Shown here piece after piece: positions 1 through 11,533 of a stretch of 64,000 bases of DNA. The stretch comes from Hypholoma sublateritium FD-334 SS-4 (Eukaryota; Basidiomycota; Agaricomycetes; Agaricales; Strophariaceae). The stretch spans positions 490,446 through 554,445 of the forward strand of contig KN817530.1 in NCBI GenBank assembly GCA_000827495.1, in the 5' to 3' direction. The notes below the pieces were generated by a model, which saw only the letters and a list, made by a program, of their open reading frames with translations, searched no databases and was not told the origin of the DNA. Every line of letters starts with the position of its first letter. Within the stretch, counting starts at the first letter, position 1. Position numbers and translations under genes: made by a program.

Positions 1-792
1 ACCCGCATCGAACGGCAATGTCCGACTTCACCACGTCTGGGGTCGTCACTGGCGTGAAGCCATGGTCAATAGCAATGGACATGGCATAGTTTGTCAGGGC
101 AAGTTCTAGCAAAGCGGCTTCGTTTCGCAAGAAATACCACGATGTCCCAGCCACTGACGACCCGCTTCTGAGGTCGAGAAGGTCGAAGTGGTCTGCAATT
201 GCCACATGGTCGCGTTTTGAGTCGGCGGGAAGGGGCTGTGGTCCATGCGTTGAGAGGGTAACTGCAGCAGATTCGGGGCCAAGAGGGGCGTTAGGGTGGG
301 TATCGTTGGGTAATGACAGAGCCGCCAGGAGGCATTTTTGCTCTGCGATATCTAGTGTCGCTTCTAGCTCCTTGACGTGCACTTTCAGCAGAGAAGCCAA
401 GGCAATAGCGGCATCGCGTTCGGGCCCGCTGGCATTGCGCTTGATCGTCTCCCCTGCAACTGAACGCTCGTTCCGTTTAGAATTTAGTTCCGACAGTATT
501 CGTTTCCATTCGATGTAATTTCGCGCGACAGAGGCCACGGCATCGTGCGGTAGTCTGGACTTCCGGTTGAGGGCATTCAAAGATTTTGAGGTGATGTTCT
601 CAGAGATGGCGCGGTAGTCAAGCCTCGGCGGCGGCAGCAAGGAAGCGGTTGTCCTGACGGGTGCTTTGGTGGAAATTCGCTTGCCTCAGGAAAACAGCTA
701 AGGACGATGGTGAGCTGCGGGGCCAAAGAGTGCTCACCAGAGTTGAACAGGGAATTGACACTTCCGCAGGATGAGCCTGCTCTAGACCACAT
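1..792 (-). CDS. Seryl-tRNA synthetase, probably mitochondrial (N-terminal part, cut by window edge)
   Basis: Class II aminoacyl-tRNA synthetase that charges tRNA-Ser with serine. The gene runs leftward off the window, leaving the first ~246 residues. Two exons fit exactly: 738-792 (ATG 790-792) and 1-684, joined by a 53-nt GT-AG intron (685-737) that removes an in-frame TGA. The first residues (MWSRAGSSCGSVNS) are Ser/Arg-rich without acids, as in a mitochondrial presequence (inferred). Residues ~40-140 should form the helical tRNA-binding arm. After that DLLDLRSGSSVAGTSWYFL, ALLELALTNYAM and TPVTTPDVVKSDIA follow the order of the SerRS catalytic-domain entry (known family pattern LLDF..A..VSG.RF.FL, then TPV..PD.V). 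Motifs 2 and 3 lie outside the window. It is divergently arranged with the RFC gene, 192 bp between start codons. A mitochondrial rather than cytosolic enzyme is favoured by the presequence and loose arm. Confidence 0.85.
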
Positions 793-984
793 ACTTGGTC
801 AAGCTGCGACAGTGCGTGGTTTTGCGGCAGCGCTTCGTCGGCACTTGCCAGTGGACTCAATATTTGCCACGAAAGTATTTACCGGATGCGGTCTGTGCCT
901 GTCGCGTCGCGTGACGCGTGACCAGCGCGTTGGCGCTGTTCCAAAACCTCCATCTTGCCACCACACCTGCTCCTTCGCGTCGCC

Positions 985-2384
985 ATGAGCAAGGCAACAG
1001 AATTGCCCTACGAGCTTCCATGGTAATATGACTTTTCCAATTAATCCTTGTCTTACTCAAAAATGTGCTCGCAGGGTGGAAAAATACAGGCCACTGGCGC
1101 TGGATGATATTGTTGGCAACCAGGACACAGTGGATCGTCTCAAAATCATCGCTCGCGACGGAAATTGCCCCCATCTTATCATATCTGTAACTCTTTTGAC
1201 TTGTACGCCGAAACTGTGACTTACGTGGAGTAGGGCCTGCCTGGAATAGGTAAAACGACGAGCATTCACTGCCTTGCTCACCAACTACTCGGAGACGCGT
1301 ATAAGGAGGGTGTGCTGGAACTCAATGCCTCAGATGAGCGGTACGTTGATCTCTACATTGTCTTACAGTATCTGAAGCGCGTAATAGTGGCATAGATGTT
1401 GTGCGAAATAAAATAAAAGCATTTGCTCAAAAGAAAGTAACGCTGCCACCTGGTCGGCATAAAATTGTTATTCTCGACGAAGCGGACAGGTAGATCACAC
1501 CCCCTTCAACTCACCGTACATCTGTAACCCTGCATAGCATGACCCCAGGAGCGCAGCAGGCCCTACGACGGACGATGGAAATCTTCTCAAACACAACGCG
1601 CTTCTGTCTTGCTTGCAACATGAGCAACAAGATCATTGAGCCCATACAAAGTCGATGCGCAATTCTCAGATACGCCAAACTAAGAGATGAAGAAATCTTA
1701 AAACGGCTTCTTGAGATTTGTGAAATGGAGAAGGTGCGGCATGATTCAATATTTTTGCAAGAATAAGCTTATTCGGACTTTTTAGGTTGAACACAACGAG
1801 GACGGCCTCACGGCTCTCATTTTTACGTCTGAGGGTGACATGCGCCAGGCTATTAACAACCTGCAATCGACGCATTCTGGATTTGGATTTATCTCTGGGG
1901 AAAACGTCTTCAAAGTCTGCGATCAACCACATCCCATCGTCATTCAAAGTATGATACGGGCTTGCTTAAAAGGCGATATCGATGGAGCAATTGAAAAATT
2001 GAATGATTTGTGGACCCAAGGTTATAGTGCCGTGGATATCATTGTTACAGTTTTCCGAGTTGTGAAGACCTTTGACGAGTAGGCCGAACTTCGCTATTTC
2101 ATGTCCACATCATTAATATCTTCTTCAGAATGCCGGAATATACCAAATTAGAATACATCAAGGTGTGTTTCTTATTCATTTTTTATGGGATAATTTTCAC
2201 GGCAGGTTTATAGGAAATAGGCTTCACACACATGCGGATTCTCGAAGGAGTGGGCACACTTGTCCAACTGGCAGGTCTTACTGCCCGACTTTGTAAAGTG
2301 GTTAGTCGATTACATTTCGAACGAACTCGTGCAAACTTATCACATACTTTTGTTCAGCATATGAAACAGGATCATCTAGGATAA
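985..2384 (+). CDS. RFC4: Replication factor C small subunit (human RFC2 / yeast Rfc4 type)
   Basis: AAA+ subunit of the clamp loader that opens PCNA and loads it onto primer-template DNA in the nucleus. Nine exons close in frame (985-1022, 1075-1186, 1234-1340, 1388-1489, 1538-1733, 1786-2078, 2129-2162, 2214-2300, 2358-2384), giving 331 aa, the normal size. Visible motifs in order: ELPWVEKYRP N-terminus; Walker [20 protein letters not shown] box; [10 protein letters not shown]; Walker B region [10 protein letters not shown]; arginine-finger box IEPIQSRC; then [13 protein letters not shown] and the C-terminal collar helices ([19 protein letters not shown]). The [19 protein letters not shown] stretch matches human RFC2/yeast Rfc4 better than the other small subunits. 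The donor of the last intron could also be 6 nt upstream; nothing else is ambiguous. Confidence 0.95.
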
Positions 2385-2745
2385 TGTTGTACTCTCCCAT
2401 GCAAGAGATCGTTCGATCAATTCAGTCGTCCGAGCACAATTTCAGGGTGACTATTAGTTGGATCATTGCTGGTCCTTCGTTTCACCACGTTCAATTTTAT
2501 CCCTGTGGCTATATTATATTCATATGTATGTATTTCTTAATTTCACACAAGCATCAAATCGCGCTTGAATCGCGCAGTCAGTCAAATATCTTCGAAGTCG
2601 TTTATTGCATGACGTCGATGTTCGGTGGTAGTCGGTGATGACAAATTTCGCAGCTTTATTAGCAATCTCCAAATCAGCGACCTGGATGTCTTCGCAGTGG
2701 TAAAACCATGTACAAACTTTCGCTCATGCCAATTCTTCCTCGATT
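2385..2745. other. Intergenic, RFC to CFD1
   Basis: About 360 bp of AT-rich sequence between two rightward genes. It should hold the RFC 3' end and the CFD1 promoter. I see no conserved gene in any frame; the ORFs here are low-complexity readthrough. Confidence 0.6.
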
Positions 2746-3654
2746 ATGGCAACACAAGAGACAGCGGTGACAAGACGTCTCCAGAATGTCAAGCATGTCA
2801 TACTAGTCTTGGCAGGCAAAGGCGGCGTTGGAAAGTCGTCGGTCTCAACTCAATTGGCCCTGAACCTGTACAACTCCTCATCCACGGCAAGAGTTGGTAT
2901 CCTTGATGTCGATCTCACAGGGCCTTCGATCCCTCGCATGTTTGGGGTCGACAATCATGGCGTCCATCAGAGCAGTAGTGGCTGGGTCCCCGTCTATGTC
3001 GATGGGCCGAGTGCAAGATTAGCTTGCATGAGCGTCGGATTCCTCCTCAAAAATAAGGGCGATTCGGTGGTGTGGCGAGGTCCGAAAAAGAATGGGATGA
3101 TCCGACAGTTCCTTAGCGATGTACGCTGGGGTGACCTTGATTACCTGGTGATAGACACGCCTCCAGGTCCGCGTCGCCTTTGATTCCGCACGGTTTTTGA
3201 CTTATATGAAACCCGCAAAATAGGGACCTCGGATGAACATTTGTCTCTTATGGAGCACCTTGCAGGCATTCATTCACGTTTGTCGGCCGTCATCGTGACG
3301 ACGCCCCAGGCCGTGGCCCTAATGGATGCGATGAAATGCTTGTCGTTTACGCGGGCGGTCAACCTTCCTGTTCTAGGCCTCATCGAGAACATGAGCGGAT
3401 ACGTCTGTCCATGCTGTGGGGAAATCAGCAACGTTTTCTCAACAGGCGGGGGTGTGGAAATGGCGCGAAAAGAAGAACTGCGGTTCCTCGGCACACTACC
3501 TGTCGACACTGAGCTCGTGTCGGTCCTCGATGGTGGCCAAACGGACGAGGAAAATTCCGCCTTTCCTCTGCTCGAGCGGTACAGCAAGACGCCATCCGCG
3601 AAACTGTTCCAGGAGATATTGAAAGCCGTCCTGGATTCGTTAGTCGCGAAATAA
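2746..3654 (+). CDS. CFD1: Cytosolic Fe-S cluster assembly ATPase Cfd1 (NUBP2)
   Basis: Mrp/Nbp35-family P-loop NTPase, scaffold of the cytosolic iron-sulfur assembly (CIA) machinery, working as a complex with Nbp35. Two exons, 2746-3166 and 3224-3654, give 283 aa. The deviant Walker [10 protein letters not shown] is near residue 30, followed by [11 protein letters not shown] (switch I), [13 protein letters not shown] (Walker B, spliced across the intron), and the C-terminal cluster-binding pair CPCCGE near residue 190. There is no N-terminal four-cysteine extension, which distinguishes Cfd1/NUBP2 from Nbp35/NUBP1. Start chosen at the only upstream ATG ([19 protein letters not shown]), which places the P-loop as in homologues. 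Confidence 0.95.
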
Positions 3655-3984
3655 TGCTGTAATATTATGCTGTACGCTGAGAAAGTTGATGTCTCGCATG
3701 TTTAAATTGGGACGCCTCGTTGCATGTTGGTTGATCCCCGATTTGGTACAAAGTCTGTTGACTCTGATGCCGTCCGAACACGACGCGACGTGAGGCATAA
3801 ACTGCTTCCAACTCTCTCCCGTCCCCCCATGTCCCCCTTTCATTCCTCCCCGCCCTTCTCCTTATAGTTCCTCAACCCCGCTGTTTTTCTTTCTTGTTTT
3901 TACGACCTGCTTGAACGCTGCGCCACGCCAATCTGCACGCCCGAAACGACCATTCACGCGAGTACCACCCCACAAATCAATCAG
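3655..3984. other. Intergenic, CFD1 to RRM-like gene
   Basis: About 330 bp. The right half is pyrimidine-rich (runs of C and T from about 3810 to 3905), typical of a fungal promoter/5' leader. No coding signal seen. Confidence 0.6.
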
Positions 3985-5589
3985 ATGGCGGACCAGCCAT
4001 ATACCACCGCTGACGAGGACCCCTTCAATGTCCGCCCATATGTCGTCGAGGTTCCTCTACTCAATCCCATCAAGAAGAGGCGCTCAAGCATGCTCGATAA
4101 ATGGATATTGGAACAACAGGCACAATCATCGGATACAAACCTTCCGGAAGCAAATCCTCCTTTGTTTCCTTCATTTGCGTCATCGAGTAATCCCTATCTT
4201 GCATATCCCGACTTGCGAAGAACATGGCTAGATCCTTCAAATACAAAGGAGGACAGCGACGCAGCATCCATAAACAGCTATGACCTTGTTGATGATGACG
4301 ACATTCCATTGAATGTATGCGAAGAGTCTTCACAGGCGGTATGTTCGCCTTAGGAGCATTTATGTAGTCTAAATTAACGTGCATGATGTCCAGGCTCCGT
4401 CTACGCCCATTCCTCTGCGCACACTTAAATCCTCGAGGGCTTCAATTACCCCCTCGTTCCGGACAATTAGTCGGTTTCGCTCAGCATCGCCCAGCAGCCC
4501 GCCTGCAAATAATATGGATACTGCTCAGCGCGTTCTGTCCAGACTGTCATTATTTCCGCCACGCACTCCGCGCTCCAGCACGGGACCAGCTTCACTAGCG
4601 GACACAACTATCACCCCACAGCACGCGCGATCTCATAGCGTTTCAACGCTTTCCTTCAGCACGCCTCAGAAGCCTGCAAAATATACCTCTCCTCCGTCAT
4701 CATCTGCCAAATGGCGCCCCACCGTCTTAGGGCATTTCCATCAGCCATCCATTTCTCAGGTCTCAATAGGAGGATCGGAGGCGAATTACACATCGCGTCC
4801 TAGCATATCATCAGGTGATACATATGCTACATCAATGGCGTCGCGGACAACATCTACTTTCGAGAGTACCATCCCCTCCACCCCTTCGAAACTCTCCCTT
4901 TTCGAATCCATCCGGTTGCGCGGCAATAAGTCACCTAAGTCAGCTTCCAGTGTCTCTGTCGCATCTACTTCTCCCGCGCGGGTATCGACTTCTGCAAGCG
5001 TACAGGGATCGAGCTGCAGTCATGCGACTTACAGCTCCGTGGACTTTGTGTCTTCTCACCGGATTCCATTTGCTCCTTTACCTGGCTCAAGTCTCGATAA
5101 CATCGACGATGAGACCGACCTTGATCCTCCGCCTACGTATCGCTTCAACAAGCACGAGTCGGTGAAGCCTGCGTCAAATGGAATGAAGCGGGTTAACTTC
5201 TCTTCGCTGAGTTCAAGAACTCACCGCAAGAAAAAGAAGTTAATCGTTAGCGGTGTCGGTGTTACTGAAACACGGAAGTTCGAGGGTGTGAAGAGGTGGT
5301 GTGAGGTCAGTAAAAAAAATGTGTCCATCTATTTTCAAGGCTGATTTCCTCGCCCGTCGTATAGAGCTTTGGAGAGATACGCCAAATCAGTAGGATGCCC
5401 AACGGCGATCTCCAAATAGATTTTCGGGACTCAGAGGTTGCTGATACAGTATGTACTAATTTTTAAGCATGCAATTTTTTTTGCCGATACTCAGCCTAAG
5501 ATCTATAGGTATGTCGCATTCGCGCAAAAGTATTAATTGCTGGTGTTGGCAGTGTACAATTATCGTGGATAGCCGGAAACAAGCGATGA
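3985..5589 (+). CDS. Ser/Pro-rich protein with C-terminal RRM-like domain
   Basis: Not assigned to a named family. Four exons close in frame (3985-4338, 4394-5305, 5365-5448, 5509-5589) for 476 aa. The first ~400 residues are low-complexity, rich in Ser, Thr and Pro with many SP/TP dipeptides (TPRSSTGPAS, STPSKLSLF), so probably disordered and phosphorylated (inference). The last ~75 residues read as an RRM-like alternation of strands and helices: KLIVSGVGVTE, then KFEGVKRWCESFGEI, then NGDLQIDFRDSEVADTVCRI, then VGSVQLSWIAG. Canonical aromatic RNP1 residues are weak, so RNA binding is uncertain and the domain may serve protein contacts instead. Splicing of the last two short exons is supported by continuity of this fold. 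Confidence 0.75.
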
Positions 5590-6027
5590 AACGGCTTCAC
5601 GCTATATCCTCAATTCCTCCGATATACACCAACGTTTTAATTGTATAATTAGCTGTTGTTTCTGTACGAACTCCTCAAGATCACTCTTGTTGTTACTACC
5701 ACATGCGGTGCGTTTTCTCATTTTACCGTCAATTTTAGCATTTTATTGATGGTTTTTTTTTCGCAGATACGCAAACCTATGCATTCCTTTTTTTTTTGTT
5801 CTCCATGGACTTCTAACAAAATCCTTTCGAGACAACCCCATATGCCGCATCAAATCGTTTATATGCATCCCTCATGTAAAACTGTACCTTAGAACCTCAA
5901 TTTCACCTTCTACATATCTGGCGTCTATTTCCTGATGCACCAACATAACGTCATAGCGGGGTCAATCTAAGGATTGATCGAACCCAAATAAACGTTGCGG
6001 TGGCTATTTATGGACTGATGATCAACC
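5590..6027. other. Intergenic, AT-rich
   Basis: About 440 bp with T-rich runs. The reading frames present contain no recognisable domain. Presumed 3' flank of the RRM-like gene and promoter of the lipase-like gene. Confidence 0.6.
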
Positions 6028-7592
6028 ATGCTTTCTCCTAGTGCCACAACCTCCTCCGATGCTACTCCACTTGTGATTGTCCAAGGCTTCTTGGGAACAG
6101 CTATATTCTCGTGGGGACTCCACATAAACGCCTCCGGCCCGGATGACATTCCTCGCAAGGTCCTGGTACCAAGGTAAGTAGCAGGTGTTCGATGCTTACG
6201 AAAAGACCAGAGTTTGACCATCGTAACGTTAGTCTAGGCCCTGTAAGCTCTCTTCACGATCGAGCTTGCGAGCTCTACTACTCTCTCGCTGGTGGCAGAG
6301 TTGACTATGGAGCTCATCATAGCACCCGACACCGACACGATCGTTATGGCCGCACATTTCCAGTGGGACTGTATCCTCAGTGGTCCGTGAAGCACCTTCT
6401 TCATTTCTTAGGACATTCAGTGGTGCGTCGTATCTCAGATATGCAGTACACCAGACCTCCGGCCACCCTAAATAATCTCACATACGAGCTATATAGGGAG
6501 GCCCGACTGTCGTCAAACTGCAGCACCTGCTGCAGGAAGGTCATTTTGGAAAGGATAGTCACCCGGACATGATTCTCTCTCTAGATGCCGGTAATCTAGC
6601 CTTCATCCAGTGGCACACTGTGAGACTCAAACTCTATTAGTGTGTTGTCCTTTTCGTGGGACACAGCTTGTCTACACGCTGGGTGAAAGTATGACGGCAG
6701 CGCCTGAAGTGCGGCCGTTCTCCCTCGGCTCTTTTCTTGCGAAACTCGTCCATATATTCGCATATATTTCGCCACTCCTTCCTTCTGCAATCGACACTCA
6801 TTCCGACGCCCGCTCCCTGTCCTACCGCGAAAGTTCTATATCCAATTTCATCAAACAGCTCTGGAAAAGTGATTGGGCAGAATCACAGGACGCGATTCCT
6901 TACGACATGACGTTCGAAGCTGCGAGACATCGCGAGACCGTTCGTGAAGGCCTCCCGTACCAGAACACATACCACCGAAGCCACGTATCTCGCATGGTAG
7001 AATATACTCTTTAACTGCCATTCTAGGTCTAACCCGGTAGTTACTTATAGACATGCAAGTTTAATTTATCGCCGACCGAGCACCAGCAGACCAGTGCTGC
7101 GTATATCCTCATTTACGCACACCCTGCTATATTTCTGGTCGAGATCGATTGGCAATTTTGATTTCAGAGCACTCCGACCTCGTCCTTCGTTTCTTCCGGA
7201 TCTTCCAGTCCTGTACGCACTAGGCGAAGAGTATTGGGCCAATGACGGCGTCGTTCCCATTTTTTCTCAGTGGCATCCACTAGCATGCGGGTAGGCGGAT
7301 CTATGTCTCATTTGGACACATGCGCTCACCGTCTACTAGGTCAACAGCATGTGAGCACCATAAAATTATCTGTGCACTGCCATCCGAAGGTCAAGCCAAA
7401 AACATGTGTCCCGCGGACAGTGGTCAACTTTGTCCTGGTCGTTGGAATGTATTAAATGCAGACAACGCCAGTAATCATTTATCGTTGATCCCCAGCCCGT
7501 TCCCAGATAATTTATATCGAAGGAATTTTTGGATGGAATACGAGCACTGGTTGAACGCCGTGGATGCGCGTGTTCGGAGTGAAGAACGATAG
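6028..7592 (+). CDS. Alpha/beta-hydrolase, bacterial family I.5-type lipase-like (one junction unresolved)
   Basis: Resembles lipases of the Staphylococcus/Geobacillus type, which hydrolyse acylglycerols. Seen in order: PLVIVQGFLG (oxyanion strand), LGPVSSLHDRACELYY and GGRVDYGAHH..RYGRT (family-specific blocks), the nucleophile elbow GHSVGG assembled across an intron (donor just after CATTCAGTG near 6423, acceptor before GGAGGCCC near 6498), RGTQLVYTLGE, TYHRSHVSRM, NFDFRALRPRPSFLP, EEYWANDGVVP, and SNHLSLIPSP with the likely catalytic His, then RNFWMEYEHWL before the stop at 7592. No signal peptide at the chosen ATG (6028). The first intron has several possible donors (6160-6174). Between TYHRSHVSRM (ends 6996) and the next exon no GT-AG pair keeps the frame, so the gene may be broken or misread there. 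Confidence 0.7.
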
Positions 7593-7833
7593 AATTGATA
7601 TACTTCCGCGGAACCTGTAGCCTATATGATTATCGATTAATGCTCGAGTAATACACATACTTCGGTGAGATACAGGAAAATGGAACATTCTAATGTCGTA
7701 TAAATCTGCACGAAGAAGGAAATCATCAAAATCAGAACAAATATGCAGACTTGTATAGTGGCACGTTTCAAGGCATTTCACTGTAACAATTTTTGGATGG
7801 CCGAAAGATAACCGAACCAAAGCTATTCAGATT

Positions 7834-10800
7834 TCAACGTGAACCATTCCACCTGTTCCAATTAACTGGTATGGCAGATCCAGCCCCAGGCTGTCCGAGG
7901 TCTGGGTGTCGGTTTTGACCGGAGTTATGCATAGTATGCCCACGAGCAAGTCGTCCGTTGAAAGATCTTGGGTGACTATGATGGCGAACGGAATTATATG
8001 TCTGGCTCATGTCGCGGCGTTGGCCTTGTCGGCGATAGAGAGGGTTCGATGTGTTTCCACCAACGTCACCGTGGTGCCCATGCGTCGATGCCTGCTGGAG
8101 ATCCGAGAATTGCTGCGGCATAGTCTGGGGGATTCCACTGGCTTTCGGTCGATTATAGCCTTGATTGAGTTGGGCAAATGCGTTTACTTGTGCGTTGCTC
8201 AGATCATGCTGGTATGGGGAGTTGTTATTCCATCGAAGAGGCAGTGCGCTGGGATGAGGGGTTGAGACGGCGGGCGAAGGTCCGCTTGAGCCTGCCATGT
8301 ACTGATCAAGGGCTTCAGGTTGGTACACTGGGATCAAAGTACCCTGCTCATTCTGAATAAATCCCGTGGGTATCAATGGCGCTTGCTGAGGAAGAGGTGG
8401 TACTTGGGCTTGGTCGATGCCAGTAGCGCGGGGAAATACAGCAGGATAGGGTATATAAGACTATCCCAGAATATTAATTTAACAGTTTTGAACAACTGAC
8501 GGTGAGCAACTCACGGCATATACACCCATTTGAGACCAGCCGGATTGAGCTACAGACGCAGGACCACCGAAATCTGCTCCTGACGGATTTCCGTGCCCAG
8601 GATGGGACGAATGCTGTACGGTTGGCGGATAGATGGGAGGATAACCTGGGTAATATGGTACTTGATATGCGGCCTGGGATAGGAACGGTTGCATCCAGGG
8701 TTGAGACGGAAAAAATTGCCCCTGAGGGACAGGGTACGCATAAGGCTGCGTGGATGTTGGTGCGCCTCCGACAGAAATTGACGAACCGAGAGAAGGTTCT
8801 GGTGTATTGGTCGAAGAATCTGGTTCGTCATACCATTCACGATACTTTTCCGAAGGCGCAGTATTTCTAGCCGCTGAGGAAGTGTCCGACGAAGAAGCAA
8901 GCTCCATAGATTTTGATCCAATATCGTTGTCTTCGGATGAAGACATCTTGACAGAAACAAGTGTAGCTGTTAATGACGAAAATTGGTGGTCTATGTTATC
9001 AGAATCTTGAAAAATGTTAGTCGATTCATTTTGGAGATGGATGGGATCTGCATCGTAAGATGTCCTGTAATGGAATCGGCGCTGGGTACCATATTGATTT
9101 TGGTGTTGCCTTCCACGACCACGCCCGTATTTCCAGCCATTTCTAGGCGGGTTACAGTCGCGAAGCTGTACACGCATGGCGCGTCCCTCATAGACGCGAT
9201 TATGCTATTCATTCATTAGCTTCTGAAAACAACCAATCAGAACCGCGCACCTCTTCAAGAACAGCGCGAGCAGGAGCTTCTGCGTTATTGAATTTCACGA
9301 ATGCAAAGGCCGCGCACGAGTTCACTGATAATCAACCATGATCAGTTTCTATCTATCCTGTGCATCAATCAAGCTCACATGGACGGACGACTTTGACGCT
9401 TTCTAAGCCGCCAAATCTTGAGAAAAAATTCTTGACTTTTTCTTCGTCCCACGCCCCTGGGCCGAACATTTCCAGCCCGCCGACAAACAATGTAGTCGGG
9501 TCGATTTCTCTATCAGAGCGAAGCGCCTTGCAAGACGCGATCTTCTCTTTTTCATCAAGGTCGTTGTAGTGAATCTCCTGGGTGTACCCAGTATAGCTGG
9601 TCGGTGTGACGGGAAATTGTGATCCAGGTGTATTAGGAGTGATTGAGGCCTTGTCCAGAGCTGGAGTTTGAGGCATGTATAACTCCTGATCTTCGTTGTC
9701 TCCGGTGACACTCGTAATTTCTCCACTGAGCGCAATGTAGTAAAATTAGTGCATATATGCAAGTGAGACACTAGAACACGTACTCTAGACTCTCTTGTGG
9801 TTCACCTTGTAGACGAGTGGCGTCCCCCCTAGTCCCATCGTCTTCAACCGGTCCTGGGGCGGAGAGTGACTCGCCATCTACCCACGAGGGTTGACAGTTA
9901 ATGGGCTGCTTTTGGTCTCTTTTCTCCGCAGTACTAATAGTTGAAGTTAATGTAGTCGCCTTTCGAAAAGCTGGTGTTTGGTCGAAAAAAGTTCGAGAGG
10001 GCGAAATCTGAGCGCGGTCAACGATAGTAGCGGCGCCATCGACAATTTCAACCCCCGATTTCAATGGCTGGGAATAAGAGGTCATATTTCCATTTGGGGA
10101 CGCGAAAGTACGAGATGGCTGGGGATGCTGTACGCGGAAAGAATAAGACGGCGATGAATGCGCTTGATAGGTTGGTGTAAACCCTTGAGCTGTCGTGGCT
10201 GGTTGATGTGCCCACGTTACGGTGAGATGGGGAACTCTTCTGAGCGTCTTCGCACCATATATCAGTTAAAGACGTCTTTTCAAGTGGCTCCTATGGGCAG
10301 ATTACTTACCATCAGAGCGCTAACGCAGTCATCTCGATGTTCCCATTTGGCTTCCCAACATTGTGTGTCCATTGATGAAGAACGGGGTGCATTATGCGGA
10401 GCAGGATAAGAAAGGTAGGAAGACATATCAACGTCGTGAATCCTATCCGATTCATAATGGCCTTGTTCTGTAAATTGGTTTACAGATTGAACCAGTATAA
10501 ATGAAGATCAACGCCGACCTTTATCGCCATCAACATTTGTCAGTTGTAAAGCACTGAACCTTTCCAAGGGCCCAAAGTACGAAACCAACTGCTGCAAGCT
10601 CTGCAACAAAATCAATTTTTATGACAGCAATACATTCGTTGCAATTACCTCTTTATTAAATTCCAAGGGATTTAAGTAAATAGCGTTGTCGAGGTCAACG
10701 ATGTTGGAAGCGTTGTCCGTATAATTTTCATTAGCTTGAATAGCGTCCGAATTATACAAAATACTATGAAATCTGAGAAGTGTGAGTTCAAGTTTACGAG

Positions 10801-11533
10801 TAAACGCGCATTGGTCTACCTTGAGCTTCTATGTTTCGACACCCTCATGGATTGCGGAAGTTCTAAATTGACTTCGCTGGTGTACGTAGACAAGTTCGAA
10901 TTGTTATTCCCACCATGACGAACGATTTTGGTGGGCGTTCTGTCGAAATTAAATGACGAAATAATATCCCGATTCGCGTGTAACTAACCTATAAGACACC
11001 AATAAGGTTCTGAAAGCTCTTGCTGGTTCGTAACGCAAAACACGACCAAGGAAGGGCTTGGGAACTCCTGAATGCAAGGTCTGTATCAGGGCCGTGGCCG
11101 AAATGGCATTCTAAAGCGCATATATGTGAGCATTCCGGGTGATTATCATAAAATCATGGCGGACTTCGCATTGCACAAAGGCGCATACTCCGCCTTTGGA
11201 ATCCCGAACGACTTTAATGTTCTTGACTTGGGTGTGTTCTGACAGATGCTCCATCAACATACGAGTAAGTTCTCCCTGGTCGATATTAGACGGAAGACTG
11301 TTGGTTTCAGGCGCGAGTCAAATAATTGGTGGTCTCGACTGCCGGAAATACACTGACCTCCCGACGAAGACACTGGCATCGTGAGGTAGTTTGTCGCCTT
11401 TGTGCGCGCTGAAGCTAGTTTCAGAGACGTCGTTGGATGGCAAAGCTAGAGTTGGAGTCAATTGAGGGCTAGAGGGCACTGAATCGGTACGAGGTCCCCA
11501 ACCGTTAGAGGCGATCGGTACATTGGAGGCCAT
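7834..11533 (-). CDS. Three-RRM RNA-binding protein, 1,038 aa
   Basis: Large RNA-binding protein without a name I can assign. Twelve exons (11533-11358, 11297-11165, 11110-10989, 10939-10820, 10772-10649, 10600-10519, 10467-10310, 10247-9784, 9725-9379, 9324-9251, 9204-8515, 8460-7834) close perfectly, giving 1,038 aa. RRM1 (~residues 53-140): ASVFVGSLPSNI, KGGVCAFVQCE, GRVLRYEPARA. RRM2 (~205-320), divergent: AIYLNPLEFNKESLQQLV, CWEAKWEHRDDCVSAL, HLTVTWAH. RRM3 (~540-615): TTLFVGGLEMFG, FFSRFGGLESVKVV, SCAAFAFVKFNN, GRAMRVQLRD, followed by an RGRG stretch. The last ~400 residues are rich in Pro, Gln, Tyr, Ser and His (prion-like composition). This layout suggests a post-transcriptional regulator or stress-granule component (inference). 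Start is the first ATG of the first exon. Confidence 0.85.
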
